From: Cohnella sp. GbtcB17 | Lineage (GTDB): Bacteria > Bacillota > Bacilli > Paenibacillales > Paenibacillaceae | Direction: 5' to 3' | NCBI RefSeq assembly: GCF_019091135.1 | Contig: NZ_JAGXJW010000002.1 | Coordinates: 186,001-250,000, forward strand | Length of the DNA stretch: 64,000 nucleotides | Shown: positions 52,843 through 61,585 of the stretch, piece by piece | Position numbering within the stretch: position 1 is the first letter of the stretch | How the letters are laid out: each line of letters starts with the position of its first letter | Program-made: the position numbers and the translations under genes | Notes under the pieces: model-generated | What the model was told of the DNA's origin: nothing | Database searches by the model: none | Seen by the model: the letters and a program-made list of their open reading frames with translations, nothing else

Positions 52843-53568
52843 CTAGAACAGACTGATCAACTTCGAACCAAGTATCGCCACGGTCAATCTGGCGGACGCA
52901 AATCGGTCGCCGTTCCAGGTGAGCAAATTCTCGACATAGCCCAACGTATCGGCGTTCGTCGTCCCGATAATGCGTTGCAGCGCAAATAAATCGTAGCCCA
53001 CGCCTCTTTCGTTTGTCACGATCGGATACAGCCCGCCCAGCGCAAGGACCTCGCCCTGAACAGGCTGCTTGAGCTTGCCATCGTCGTCATAATACTGCGA
53101 CAAATAGTCGTAGCCTTTACTGCTAATGTCTATGTTAAAAAGCACGTCAAGCTGCGGATTACTGACGCTCACCTTGTAGAAGTCCTCATAATTTACGTTA
53201 AACTTAAACGCCTCGTTATATTTTTCAAAGTCAAACATCTCGTAAACGACATTGTTCTTGAAAGAATACATATAAAAGATCCCGTATCCCCCGCTCCCGC
53301 CGGTATCGATGCTCACGAGTATGTCCTGTGCGCGATCCTTGGAGAAATCTCCGAGGAATAGCCTGGCGTTGTATCCCGCGTTGTTCGGCAGATTGACCGC
53401 CGTGCTTCGGTTGGAACGCCCATCCTGAATGATTAGCGTAATGTGGTCGGCGAACGGTCCATCGGATTGATTGCCGTATAAATACACGTTATCCAGAATG
53501 CCGTCCCCGTTAACGTCTCCTAGCTTCGCGTCAAGCAGCACAATACTTCGTGAGCGTGCTTCGTTCAT
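52843..53568 (-). CDS. VCBS/FG-GAP-like protein
   Basis: A 241-residue protein with two repeats like LGDVNGDGILDNVYLYG and LGDFSKDRAQDILVSID, an FG-GAP/VCBS-type Asp-rich calcium-binding motif. The remainder is a beta-rich fold unknown to me. No signal peptide is visible, unusual for such repeats, so it may be cytoplasmic or use an unusual export route. ATG 53568 follows AGGGGATGTTCGA. It is transcribed alone. Confidence 0.75.
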   Translation of the reverse strand: MNEARSRSIVLLDAKLGDVNGDGILDNVYLYGNQSDGPFADHITLIIQDGRSNRSTAVNLPNNAGYNARLFLGDFSKDRAQDILVSIDTGGSGGYGIFYMYSFKNNVVYEMFDFEKYNEAFKFNVNYEDFYKVSVSNPQLDVLFNIDISSKGYDYLSQYYDDDGKLKQPVQGEVLALGGLYPIVTNERGVGYDLFALQRIIGTTNADTLGYVENLLTWNGDRFASARLTVAILGSKLISLF

Positions 53569-53748
53569 TCGAACATCCCCTATTCGCGGTCAAATGCCTT
53601 ATGCCTACAAATATGTAGGTCGGTACCTAGCGGATTGTGCGGACGCCTAGCCCCTCGAATATAGCAATCCAGAAGAACTTGAAAAAAAACATTGTGATAC
53701 GATTAAAAGTAAGTGGTTACGAGCAAGTAAATGGGAGGGGTTATTGTA

Positions 53749-54309
53749 ATGGCTAAACTGATCTATCCTGTTAACCTGTCTTTGGACGGCTACATGGAGG
53801 ACGAGCGCGGCGAGCTCGATTGGTCGATCTCCGATGACGAGACGTATGATTTCTGGACGGGCTTCCAGCGGACGATCGGCACCTACTTGTACGGGCGAAA
53901 AATGTACGAGTCGATGGTGTACTGGGAAACGGCGGACGCAGGCGCCGCACAACCGGAGACAACACGGCAATTCGCGCAGATCTGGCGAGCCGCCGAGAAG
54001 ATCGTATATTCCCGGACGCTTCCGGCGGCAGCAAGCGCCAAGACGAAGGTCGAACGTGAATTCGATCCTGATGCGATCCGGAGGCTGAAGACGTCTTCAG
54101 AAGCCGACATGTCGATCGGCGGCCCCGAGCTTGCCGGGCAAGCGCTGAGCGCGGGGCTGGTGGACGAGTGTCATCTGCTGCTTAATCCGATCGTCTTGGG
54201 CGGAGGGAAGCGCGCATTGCCGGACAATCTCCGCACGCGGCTCGAACTGCTTGGCGAGCGCCGCTTCCGAAGCGGCGTTATTCATCTCCACTACCGCGTG
54301 ATCGTCTAA
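53749..54309 (+). CDS. Dihydrofolate reductase/RibD C-terminal-like protein
   Basis: A 186-residue protein of the RibD-C/DHFR-like superfamily. It starts AKLIYPVNLSLDGYMEDERGELDW and holds YLYGRKMYESM, SSEADMSIGGPELAGQAL (NADPH-binding GGxxL) and DECHLLLNPIVLGGGKRAL. It is a probable NADPH-dependent reductase of unknown substrate. GGGAGGGGTTATTGTA precedes ATG 53749. It ends at a hairpin. Confidence 0.9.
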   Translation: MAKLIYPVNLSLDGYMEDERGELDWSISDDETYDFWTGFQRTIGTYLYGRKMYESMVYWETADAGAAQPETTRQFAQIWRAAEKIVYSRTLPAAASAKTKVEREFDPDAIRRLKTSSEADMSIGGPELAGQALSAGLVDECHLLLNPIVLGGGKRALPDNLRTRLELLGERRFRSGVIHLHYRVIV

Positions 54310-54325
54310 CCGCTAGCTCAGCGAC

Positions 54326-54358
54326 CAACAAGCTGCCGAGAAGATCGGCAGCTTGTTG
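54326..54358 (+). terminator. Hairpin after the RibD-like gene
   Basis: CAACAAGCTGCCGA (54326-54339) pairs perfectly with TCGGCAGCTTGTTG (54345-54358) over GAAGA. No T run follows, so it may be a weak or bidirectional terminator. Confidence 0.65.
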
Positions 54359-54406
54359 AGCATGGTAGCTAACAGCTACAATGAAGTTCCATTAAGGCGT
54401 GATTGC

Positions 54407-54871
54407 ATGGATAAACAAGAAAGAAAATTAAAAACCGAGCAGCTAAAACGAAAAGTGAAAAAAGAAGCAGCCCTTCATGTCTTGTTTGAAGAATGTATGG
54501 ATGCGTTAGGCGATAATACGCGAATTTATAGTTTAGACGAATCTGTTAGAGTTATTGCCAGGCTAGTTTCTTCGTTTCCTTTTACAAATTGGGGAAGCGT
54601 TGACTGGACTTCAGTTGAACGGAAGATCTCCCTTCATGATGTGGAGGAAATAAGAAAACTAGACGAGTTTGAAAACGACAATGAGTTATTAATCATATGG
54701 GATGAAATGAATTTACCTGTAGTAGAAAGTACTTTGGAAAGGATTCTAAATCATTTTGATGATGTGGAAGCCGTTGGATTCAATACTTGGATTGTAAATA
54801 TGGAAATGAACAAACTTATTGAGAAAAGCCATGATGGGAGAATTACGTTCGGAAAGTACGACAGAAATTAA
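54407..54871 (+). CDS. CDI immunity-like protein
   Basis: A 154-residue acidic protein. LHVLFEECMDALGDNTRIYSLDES, then SFPFTNWGSVDWTSVERKISL, NELLIIWDEMNLPVVESTLERIL and FDDVEAVGFNTWIV match a contact-dependent-inhibition (CDI) toxin immunity family I recall from Firmicutes. No toxin gene is nearby, so it may be an orphan that protects against an incoming toxin. ATG 54407 has a weak AAGGCG. AT-richer than its neighbours, a sign of transfer. Confidence 0.7.
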   Translation: MDKQERKLKTEQLKRKVKKEAALHVLFEECMDALGDNTRIYSLDESVRVIARLVSSFPFTNWGSVDWTSVERKISLHDVEEIRKLDEFENDNELLIIWDEMNLPVVESTLERILNHFDDVEAVGFNTWIVNMEMNKLIEKSHDGRITFGKYDRN

Positions 54872-54889
54872 CATCGAATAGGCAAATCG

Positions 54890-54904
54890 CCCCCCCCCCC
54901 CCCC
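54890..54904. repeat. Poly-C tract upstream of dinB-like gene
   Basis: A run of 15 C, directly followed by TCAAGGAGG, the ribosome binding site of the gene at 54922. Tracts like this slip during replication. Confidence 0.95.
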
Positions 54905-54921
54905 TCAAGGAGGAACCCCAT

Positions 54922-55377
54922 ATGAAAACAATCAAGCGCATGCTGGACCACATGTACTGGGCGGACGGGCGCATCCTGGGTGCGCTCGAGGAGAGCAAGA
55001 CGCGGGACAAGGACCTCCTGAAGCTGGCACGGCACGTGGCGGTCGCGGAGCGCGTCTGGCTGTCCCGCTTGCAAGGCAAGGGCAGCGCGCAGTATTCGCT
55101 CTGGGAGGAAACGGAGGACCTGACGGCGATCCGGAAAATGTTCGAGGAAAACGCCGAACAATATCGCGTTTATATCGAGGGGCTCGAGGAATCCGCGTTG
55201 GACGAGATGGTCGTCTATGCGAACCAAAGCGGGGTTCCATTCCAAACGTCCGTCCGCGACATTCTGTCGCAGGTGCTCCTTCATGGACAGTATCACCGCG
55301 GACAGATCAACCGGGGACTTCGAATGGCATCTGCCGAGCCTGTTCAGGTCGACTACATCAAGTTCGCAAGACTCTGA
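54922..55377 (+). CDS. DinB-family protein
   Basis: A 151-residue four-helix protein of the DinB/YfiT type. Metal ligands fit HVAVAERVW (His38) and HGQYHRGQI (two His near the C-terminus). Members are thiol transferases or DNA-damage-induced proteins of unknown role. AAGGAGG precedes the ATG, right after the poly-C tract. It is followed 18 bp later by the RCC1-repeat gene, so the two could be cotranscribed. Confidence 0.88.
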   Translation: MKTIKRMLDHMYWADGRILGALEESKTRDKDLLKLARHVAVAERVWLSRLQGKGSAQYSLWEETEDLTAIRKMFEENAEQYRVYIEGLEESALDEMVVYANQSGVPFQTSVRDILSQVLLHGQYHRGQINRGLRMASAEPVQVDYIKFARL

Positions 55378-55395
55378 CATCGCGGGAGGCAAAGC

Positions 55396-56277
55396 GTGGA
55401 TCAAAGATCAGAGACCAAGGCTGCGTCACAAGTAAACCGGGCGCCCCAAGTCGTCCTAGCGGCGGGTCATCGACATTCCGTCTTTCTTCGATCTAACGGG
55501 ACGGTGGCGGCCGCGGGCGACGATAAACTAGGCCAATGCAACGTAAGCGACTGGCGCGATATCGTAGCTGTCGCGGCCGGCAACGTTCATATGGCGACCA
55601 ACACGGGGAATTCGCATACCGTCGGGCTTCGATCGGATGGGACGGTGGCGACTGTCGGTTGGAATAAGCATGGCCAATGCGATGTAGGCGACTGGCGCGG
55701 TATCGTCGCGATCGCAGCAGGGTGGCGCCGTACCGTCGGGCTCCAATCGGATGGCACGGTGGTGACGGCAGGCCGCAATCATGAAGGCCAATGCAACGTA
55801 GACGACTGGCGCGATATCGCGGCGATATCGGCAGGCGACTGGCATACCGTCGGCCTTCGATCGGACGGCACGGTGATGGCCACGGGCAACAATCGATACG
55901 GGCAATGCGATGTCAGCGGCTGGCGCGATATGGCTGCGATCGCGGCGAGTTACCTGCATACCGTCGGCGTAAAATCGGACGGTACGGCTGCGGCTGTCGG
56001 TTTAAATCTGCACGGCGAATGCGATGTCGGCAACTGGCGCGATCTCGTGGCGGTCGCGGCGGGCAGCTACCACACCATTGGGCTCAAAGCGAACGGTACG
56101 GTGATAGCCGCGGGTAAGAATGATCATGGCCAATGCAATGTCGGCGGCTGGCACGATATCGTGGCGGTCGCGGCGGGCTGCGCGCATACGCTCGGCCTGA
56201 AGTCGGACGGCACCGTGGTTGCCGCGGGCAGCAACGAATTTGGCCAGTGCGATGTAAGTAGCTGGCATAGACAATAA
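55396..56277 (+). CDS. RCC1-repeat protein
   Basis: A 293-residue protein consisting of about seven 41-residue RCC1-type repeats (SDGTVVAAG, GQCNVxDWRDI, VAVAAGxxHTVGL). The repeats form a seven-bladed propeller. GTG 55396 follows GGGAGGCAAAGC. No signal peptide is seen. The function is unknown: bacterial RCC1 propellers occur in lipoproteins and secreted enzymes, but here the repeats make up the whole protein. Confidence 0.85.
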   Translation: MDQRSETKAASQVNRAPQVVLAAGHRHSVFLRSNGTVAAAGDDKLGQCNVSDWRDIVAVAAGNVHMATNTGNSHTVGLRSDGTVATVGWNKHGQCDVGDWRGIVAIAAGWRRTVGLQSDGTVVTAGRNHEGQCNVDDWRDIAAISAGDWHTVGLRSDGTVMATGNNRYGQCDVSGWRDMAAIAASYLHTVGVKSDGTAAAVGLNLHGECDVGNWRDLVAVAAGSYHTIGLKANGTVIAAGKNDHGQCNVGGWHDIVAVAAGCAHTLGLKSDGTVVAAGSNEFGQCDVSSWHRQ

Positions 56278-56305
56278 ACACACACCACTAGAAAGAGGGA
56301 AAACA

Positions 56306-56794
56306 ATGAGCGGATATCCCCCGGAAATCGAACAATTCCATCAAACCCTATGCAGTCTGGCCGGCGTCGATTCTGTCGTGAGCGGCGTGGATGACCTGTC
56401 ATCCGTGGATGCGGAGCTGCTTGCCGTACCCGAATACGCCCATCTGCCGCATGCTGCGCTGCTGCGTACCGGGGGCGGCCTGGACAACGAAGTTTTGGTT
56501 CAATTCGAGCTGGCGTTGCAGCCGTCACAGGAAGGTTGGCATGCGCTTGAGTTTCTCGGCTGGTTCGTCCGCGACTGCGCAAGAGGCGGCCGCAAAATGC
56601 AATTGCGACCGTTTGCGCTGCCGCCCGAGACGCCGAACGGCAGGCAGCTGGGCCAGACGTTGAAGTTCCACCTCGATCTGTTCGTGGATGGCATCGAAGA
56701 CTCGCTGGCTCCCGCCTTTCAGTCGATATCGGAGATCAACCGGTCCTTGGAGCTTGCCATACGTTTGTACAAGATGAATGTAGAGCAAGTATAA
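56306..56794 (+). CDS. Uncharacterised protein
   Basis: A 162-residue cytoplasmic protein, acidic at the N-terminus, with VQFELALQPSQEGWHALEFLGWFVRD in the centre and helical C-terminus SEINRSLELAIRLYKMN. I do not recognise a family. AAAGAGGGAAAACA precedes the ATG. It sits 28 bp after the RCC1-repeat gene on the same strand and may be in the same transcript. Confidence 0.7.
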   Translation: MSGYPPEIEQFHQTLCSLAGVDSVVSGVDDLSSVDAELLAVPEYAHLPHAALLRTGGGLDNEVLVQFELALQPSQEGWHALEFLGWFVRDCARGGRKMQLRPFALPPETPNGRQLGQTLKFHLDLFVDGIEDSLAPAFQSISEINRSLELAIRLYKMNVEQV

Positions 56795-56799
56795 GCAAA

Positions 56800-56833
56800 G
56801 AAGCTCCGCCGTCCCTTTAGGACGGGGAGCTTC
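56800..56833. terminator. Bidirectional terminator
   Basis: GAAGCTCC, then CCGTCC, pair with GACGG, then GGAGCTTC (56800-56833). It sits between two convergent genes. Confidence 0.75.
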
Positions 56834-56851
56834 CTTCGTTTTGATCCTCGC

Positions 56852-57421
56852 TTATTCGGCCGCCATCGCATCCGCCTTCGTCCGATGTACTGTGCCAAAC
56901 GGGTGCTGCGGCGGCGCGTAGATGACGTACACCTTAAGCGGTACGTTGCCGGTATTGGTCACGTTGTGCCAGGTGCCTGCCGGGACCATAATCGCATCGC
57001 CCTCTCCCGCCGCAGCTTGGAAGTCCAGCCGCTCCTTCGTTTTTCCCATCTGCACGAGCCCTTGTCCCTGTTCGAGCCGGATGAATTGATCCGTATGCGG
57101 ATGCACCTCGAGACCGATGTCGCTGCCGACGGGGATGCTCATCACGGTCACCTGGAAGTGCTCGCCCGTCCAAATGGCCGTACGGAACGTGTCGTTCTGC
57201 TTCGTCACCTTCTCAATATTGATGACTGTCGGCTGCTTCCCGTGATCCTGGATAGCCGTCCCGGCTGCGGGCTGGGAGCTGAACCGCTCGTAGCCATAAT
57301 ACGGAGAGGAATGTGCAGGCTGTTGAAAATAAGGATAGCTGTAGCTGCGATACAGCTCCCACACATAATAAGCGTACGCCAGGTTCGGATTGACTTGAGG
57401 CAAAGCTTGCATCGGGTTCAT
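56852..57421 (-). CDS. Cupin-domain protein
   Basis: A 189-residue protein. Residues 65-175 are a cupin: SIPVGSDIGLEVHPHTDQFIRLEQGQG (metal-binding His and Glu) and MVPAGTWHNVTNTGNVPLKVYVIY. The N-terminal 60 residues are rich in Tyr, Pro and Gln and lack structure. ATG 57421 has GGAGGGATGAACCCG upstream (the first possible ATG is used). It may bind a sugar or act as an oxygenase; the role is unknown. Confidence 0.85.
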   Translation of the reverse strand: MNPMQALPQVNPNLAYAYYVWELYRSYSYPYFQQPAHSSPYYGYERFSSQPAAGTAIQDHGKQPTVINIEKVTKQNDTFRTAIWTGEHFQVTVMSIPVGSDIGLEVHPHTDQFIRLEQGQGLVQMGKTKERLDFQAAAGEGDAIMVPAGTWHNVTNTGNVPLKVYVIYAPPQHPFGTVHRTKADAMAAE

Positions 57422-57539
57422 CCCTCCATGCTCGAATACCTCATCCTATGCCCAGCGTAGGCAAATGTACCTTGGTCACCGCAAGCCTGCTATGATAAGG
57501 ATACAAGAAGCACTTTTTCATGGGTTGGAGGTGAAGCTC

Positions 57540-57827
57540 GTGTCCAAACGAATTCAAAATATCGCGCTTGCCGTCATCGCCTTGCTCATCGCCTACATTC
57601 TCTTTTTCCCATCCCCAACGCCTCAGCTCGCTGTGAGAAAACACCTGCTGATCTCCTTCCATCCGATCAAAGCCGTCTCTGCCGAGGTCCGCGCGGGGAG
57701 CATCCAAAACGATCCGAAGTACGGCGATCTCTACGAAATCTCGGATCCGGATATCAGCGAATCGTTCATCTATGTAAAAAAGTCGAAGTTAGGCTGGCGA
57801 GTGGCCTCCGTCGGCTCCGGGCCGTAA
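57540..57827 (+). CDS. Small membrane-anchored protein
   Basis: A 95-residue protein with an N-terminal membrane helix (RIQNIALAVIALLIAYILFF) and an extracellular beta-rich part (EISDPDISESFIYVKKSKLGWRVASVG). GTG 57540 is chosen because TTGGAGGTGAAGCTC precedes it. No family recognised. It ends at a strong terminator. Confidence 0.7.
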   Translation: MSKRIQNIALAVIALLIAYILFFPSPTPQLAVRKHLLISFHPIKAVSAEVRAGSIQNDPKYGDLYEISDPDISESFIYVKKSKLGWRVASVGSGP

Positions 57828-57832
57828 TGCAA

Positions 57833-57868
57833 ATCCCCCGAACGGAACGACCGTTCGGGGGATTCGCG
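57833..57868. terminator. Strong terminator hairpin
   Basis: AATCCCCCGAACGG (57833-57846) pairs with CCGTTCGGGGGATT (57852-57865), loop AACGA. It can stop both convergent genes. Confidence 0.8.
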
Positions 57869-57913
57869 CGTCCGCCGCAACCGCGAAGCGCGAGCGCTTT
57901 GCCATTGGCGCGA

Positions 57914-58870
57914 TTAAGTGCCGAGGATTCGCTTCCGATTGAGCACAGCCGCATTCGGCGGGCCGTAATCGTGGATCACCTGGATCTGCGAGATCTCGTC
58001 GTCGTACAGCTTAAACGAGCGGATGGCCGAATAAGAGTCGATCTCGGTGACATACACCTTGCCGTCGAAGTAGGTCATGTAGTAAGGAATGCCTTTGAAG
58101 CCCAGCTTCGTATAAAGGTCCTCGGCCGTGCTAAAATCGGACAAGTCCTTCAGACGAATGAACTGGTTGTAATAGACCGTGATGTAGTAGTAATTGCCCA
58201 TCTTCTTGATATCGTTCATGGAGCGGTAACCCGGGGGGACGTCGTACTTCTCCTGAAGGGAGAAGGTGCCGTCTTGGTAGTTGGCGACGAGAATCTGGTT
58301 CGGTCCGCTCACGAAGTACATTTTGCCGTCGATGATCGAGAAAGACCGGACATAGGCACCTTCTAAGTAAGTGAGATTTTTTTTGCTGTCGACCAGCACT
58401 TTGCCGTCTTTGATGGATAGCGTATAGATGTTCTGCGTGTCCGAGGTGAGGACGTAGAACTTCCGCGTCGCCGAATCGTAGATCGTGCGGTGCGGCCTGC
58501 CCTTGATGCCGGCGATCGTCTGCGTTCTGACGAAGCCCTTCGTCGTGAGCGTATAGACAATCAGGCGATCACGGCCGGTATCTTCGGACACAAAAATGGT
58601 GCCGTTGCCCGCGATGGAATGGGGAGCGGCTATGTCATTGTCAAGCACCTTCCAGTCCTTGATCGGCAGCTTGACATCTTTGCTGTAAAGCAATCTATGA
58701 TTCCAGGAATCTGCGATAAAATACAAGCCCGCGATCTTCGTAATGAACATCGGCGAATACAGGCGATCGGCATAGCTGTCGTTAGCGGCATGGGTCGGCG
58801 TCGGCGTCGATTGAAACACGAGCGCGATCAAAGCTACAAGCATAGTCAGGCGCAATCCGGCTTTTCTCAA
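57914..58870 (-). CDS. Secreted beta-propeller protein
   Basis: A 318-residue exported protein. Signal peptide ends near THAA. The rest consists of NHL/YncE-like propeller repeats (SWNHRLLYS, GNGTIFVSEDTGRDRL, DSATRKFYVLTSD, DGKMYFVSGPNQI and more). The likely fold is a six- or seven-bladed propeller for binding, not catalysis. TTG 58870 follows GGGAAGGGATATTT. The function is unknown. Confidence 0.82.
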   Translation of the reverse strand: MRKAGLRLTMLVALIALVFQSTPTPTHAANDSYADRLYSPMFITKIAGLYFIADSWNHRLLYSKDVKLPIKDWKVLDNDIAAPHSIAGNGTIFVSEDTGRDRLIVYTLTTKGFVRTQTIAGIKGRPHRTIYDSATRKFYVLTSDTQNIYTLSIKDGKVLVDSKKNLTYLEGAYVRSFSIIDGKMYFVSGPNQILVANYQDGTFSLQEKYDVPPGYRSMNDIKKMGNYYYITVYYNQFIRLKDLSDFSTAEDLYTKLGFKGIPYYMTYFDGKVYVTEIDSYSAIRSFKLYDDEISQIQVIHDYGPPNAAVLNRKRILGT

Positions 58871-59029
58871 AAAATATCCCTTCCCCTCTAGTTGATGACC
58901 TCAAAGTTATATAACCCACAACTTCCCTGATTCGTAACAGGAGAGGACAATCTCGGACAAAAATCGAGGGGCGGCCGCGCGAAAATAAATAAGCGCTTCC
59001 CGAAGAAGCGCCGCTGCGAGTTTTTGCAG

Positions 59030-59281
59030 TTACTTTTTGCCAGAATCAAGCAGGATTGCGGGATGGCTGATCCGGAAGCCCAAAGGTTCCGTCTCAAGTT
59101 CCACTCGGATCCAGCGAGGCTTCTCCTGCTGCTGCTGTCGCGCGGACGCTTCTAGGGCCGCAACCTCGCCGGCATGCCGGATCTTCGCGTAGTTCAAGGT
59201 CTGGATGACGAGCGTGGCGCCCAACAGACATACGCATAATCCGCCGATGCCCGCCGCCAATTTCGTTACGTTTGCACGCAA
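59030..59281 (-). CDS. Short membrane-anchored protein
   Basis: An 83-residue protein with an N-terminal membrane helix (LAAGIGGLCVCLLGATLVI), then a helical segment (KIRHAGEVAALEASARQQQ) and a short basic C-terminus. TTG 59281 is chosen because AAGGAGGGAAAACCA precedes it. The longer minus-strand frame up to 59527 overlaps the next gene and is not credible. Unknown function. Confidence 0.65.
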   Translation of the reverse strand: MRANVTKLAAGIGGLCVCLLGATLVIQTLNYAKIRHAGEVAALEASARQQQQEKPRWIRVELETEPLGFRISHPAILLDSGKK

Positions 59282-59364
59282 TGGTTTTCCCTCCTTATTC
59301 TTACAATCTCTCAGACGCCGCTGGAGATAGGAAGGTTGCGACGGTTCGCGGTCAAAAAACAGCA

Positions 59365-59404
59365 AAACGGGATCAAGCAGGAATGGTCCCGCTTCATCCC
59401 GTTT
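59365..59404 (-). terminator. Terminator of the Sm-like gene
   Basis: AAACGGGATCAAGC (59365-59378) pairs with GCTTCATCCCGTTT (59391-59404), and on the minus strand TGCTGTTTTTT follows. Confidence 0.75.
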
Positions 59405-59436
59405 GTGCTTTTTTCGGACAAGTTCAAGGATGGCGA

Positions 59437-59673
59437 TTAGATCAGCGCGATCGCGAGCAGCGTAAACAATGACAGCGCGACGATGCCGGCTCCCCAGCCG
59501 CCATAGCCGCCATAGCCCAAGCCCCAAGAGGACAACGTTAGTTCGCCCTTGGCAGGCTTCAAGTACAGATTATCCCAGTCCACGCCCATGATCGTGCCTT
59601 CATAGGTGCCATTGTGCGTAGTCACGCGCACTCTCCGGTTCTGATGCTTGACGCAAAATTCGTACATCCCCAT
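59437..59673 (-). CDS. Small membrane protein with a strand-rich head
   Basis: A 78-residue protein. Residues 1-45 (EFCVKHQNRRVRVTTHNGTYEGTIMGVDWDNLYLKP) form a five-strand head that resembles an Sm/Lsm barrel. Then comes a Gly-Tyr linker (SSWGLGYGGYGGWG), and a C-terminal hydrophobic helix (AGIVALSLFTLLAIALI). ATG 59673 follows GGTCGGGAGCCGA. I recall similar proteins in Paenibacillus with unknown function. Confidence 0.75.
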   Translation of the reverse strand: MGMYEFCVKHQNRRVRVTTHNGTYEGTIMGVDWDNLYLKPAKGELTLSSWGLGYGGYGGWGAGIVALSLFTLLAIALI

Positions 59674-59773
59674 TCGGCTCCCGACCTCTCTTCTCTGATG
59701 TTGGCAAGGCTAATACCAACGTATGAGAGATGCCCGTGCCGGGATTGGATGGATCGAGAAATGTGCGGCTGCC

Positions 59774-60673
59774 TTAACCCTTGAAGTAATGGCCTTCCTC
59801 GAGGTCCTCGATCAGCCCGACATGCTCCGGCTGCCAGCCCAGAAGCTCGCGGGTCAGGGCGCTTGACGTCGGGTTGTCCGCCGAGGCGTAGCCGCCGAGC
59901 CAGGTGAAGTGAGCGGCCGCTTCTTCGGGCGGGATGCTGACCACCGGCAGGTTCAGATGGCGGCCGATGACGCCGGCGATCTCGCGGAAGGGGATACCCT
60001 GCTCGCCGACGCCGTGCAGCCGCGAGCCCGCCGGGGCGGACGCGAGCGCCTGCCGGGACAGGCGCGCCGCATCCAGGCGATGCAGGGCCGGCCAGCGCTT
60101 GGAGCCGTCGCCGATGTAGGCGGAGACGCCTTTGGCGCGTGCGATCCCGATCAAGGCGGGCACGAAGCCGTGATCGTCCCGGCCGTGGACGGACGGCGAG
60201 AGCCGGACGACCGCCGAGCGCACGCCGCGTTCGGCCAGCGCGAGCACGGCATTTTCCGCGCCGCCCCGCGGCACCTCGGAATGGACCGCGTCCGCCTCCG
60301 TGCCGATCTGCCCCCGCGGCAGTCCGTACGAGAGCATCAGCGTGCCAGACGTGATGACAAACGGCTTGCCGGTGCCTTCGAGCGCCGCACCCATCGCATC
60401 GACCGCGCGCTTGTCGATCCCGATCGAATCGCTGTAATTCGAGAAGTCATGCACAAAGGCCAGGTGAATGACGCCGCCCGCGGCGGCGGCTGCGGCGCGC
60501 AGGCTGTCGAGATCGTCCAGCGAGCCGCGGTGAACGTCCGCGCCTGCCGCCGTAAGCGCTGCAGCCGACTCGTCCGAACGTGCCAGTCCGAGAACCTGAT
60601 GTCCCGCGCCAAGCAGCTCGCGGACGACGGCGGAGCCGATGAAGCCGGAAGCGCCGGTTACAAATACACGCAT
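59774..60673 (-). CDS. NAD(P)-dependent epimerase/dehydratase-like protein
   Basis: A 299-residue extended SDR. The Rossmann motif [16 protein letters not shown] is at the N-terminus. The classical YxxxK is weak or altered in this subgroup (SYGLPRG). The C-terminal domain is a typical NAD(P)-binding atypical-SDR fold. Likely substrate: a sugar or small carbonyl compound. ATG 60673 follows AAGGAGGAATTGTAA. It is divergent from a TetR regulator, so probably regulated by it. Confidence 0.9.
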   Translation of the reverse strand: MRVFVTGASGFIGSAVVRELLGAGHQVLGLARSDESAAALTAAGADVHRGSLDDLDSLRAAAAAAGGVIHLAFVHDFSNYSDSIGIDKRAVDAMGAALEGTGKPFVITSGTLMLSYGLPRGQIGTEADAVHSEVPRGGAENAVLALAERGVRSAVVRLSPSVHGRDDHGFVPALIGIARAKGVSAYIGDGSKRWPALHRLDAARLSRQALASAPAGSRLHGVGEQGIPFREIAGVIGRHLNLPVVSIPPEEAAAHFTWLGGYASADNPTSSALTRELLGWQPEHVGLIEDLEEGHYFKG

Positions 60674-60754
60674 TTACAATTCCTCCTTGTGATCGGGTTC
60701 GCCTCAGACCTGTAGGGTGCAATCGGTCGCTTAAGTACAAAGCCGATTATACGC

Positions 60755-60808
60755 TCATTAATTAAATTAGTAAACAAATTTTGATAATTTGGTTAACTTA
60801 GTAATTAA
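60755..60808. promoter_or_regulatory. Candidate TetR operator
   Basis: TTAATTAAATTAGTAAAC and GTTAACTTAGTAATTAA form an imperfect inverted repeat around AAATTTTGATAATTTG. It lies in the gap between the divergent epimerase and TetR genes. Confidence 0.6.
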
Positions 60809-60881
60809 AACAAAAGTTGTTTCTGATGAAAGCGAGTTTGTTATACTGTTAAGGACCAGCAGCCAAGGAGGCCTTCGAAGC

Positions 60882-61535
60882 ATGAGAAAACCCGTAGGCA
60901 TCGATGTATATATACAAAAAATCAAGCCCGTGATCCGCAAAACGAAGTTCAGCCAGCTTAAAATAGACGAGATCGCCAAAGCGATGGATATCAGCAAGGT
61001 GACGCTGTACAAGCACTTCTCCTCCAAGGACGAGATCCTCGAGCAGGTGACGGACTACTACATCGATTTTTTGCAAAGTTCGGACAACGTCGTTAGTGAC
61101 GAGTCCCTCTCCTATGCCGAGCGCTTTCGGCATACGTTTGCGCAGTCGCTGATCGGCGTCCTGTACGTATCCGATCTGTTCCTGGAGGATCTTAGGACTT
61201 ATTATCCGCACCACTATGAGCGTTTGGCCGCCGCGCAGCAGAGCCGCAGCCGCAATCTGCAATCGTTTTTCGAAGCCGGGATGGAGCGGCAGGCATTTAA
61301 CCGGCTGAACCCGCAGCTGTTCATGGTTCAGGACGACGCCGTGCTGCGGCGCTTCCTGGATCCTGCCTTCTCGATCCAGCACGATATCACGTTGAAGCAG
61401 GCGATCCTCGACTTTTACCGGATGAAGCAGTACCAGCTGCTCACGCCCGCGTATTTGCATGCCGCGCTCGAGGACCAGGAAGACCAGTCGGCGTTGGAAA
61501 ATAAAATCGCGCAGATTTTGCAAAACTTCTCCTGA
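60882..61535 (+). CDS. TetR-family transcriptional regulator
   Basis: A 217-residue TetR regulator. The HTH is FSQLKIDEIAKAMDISKVTLYKHFSSKDEILEQV (about residues 25-58). The ligand-binding C-terminus is helical and not diagnostic. ATG 60882 follows AAGGAGGCCTTCGAAGC. It probably represses itself and the divergent epimerase gene through the palindrome upstream. Confidence 0.9.
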   Translation: MRKPVGIDVYIQKIKPVIRKTKFSQLKIDEIAKAMDISKVTLYKHFSSKDEILEQVTDYYIDFLQSSDNVVSDESLSYAERFRHTFAQSLIGVLYVSDLFLEDLRTYYPHHYERLAAAQQSRSRNLQSFFEAGMERQAFNRLNPQLFMVQDDAVLRRFLDPAFSIQHDITLKQAILDFYRMKQYQLLTPAYLHAALEDQEDQSALENKIAQILQNFS

Positions 61536-61559
61536 CCGCCGCTTCGCTGGAACGTCGAG

Positions 61560-61584
61560 CAGCCCCCGCCTATGGCGGGAGCTG
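61560..61584 (+). terminator. Terminator of the TetR gene
   Basis: CAGCCCCCGCC and GGCGGGAGCTG pair around TAT (61560-61584). No T run follows. Confidence 0.6.
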
Positions 61585-61585
61585 C

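Noticed and set aside
59030-59527. 165-residue frame ending with the short membrane protein
   Set aside because: Its first 80 residues overlap the Sm-like gene in another frame; the TTG at 59281 has the proper ribosome binding site.
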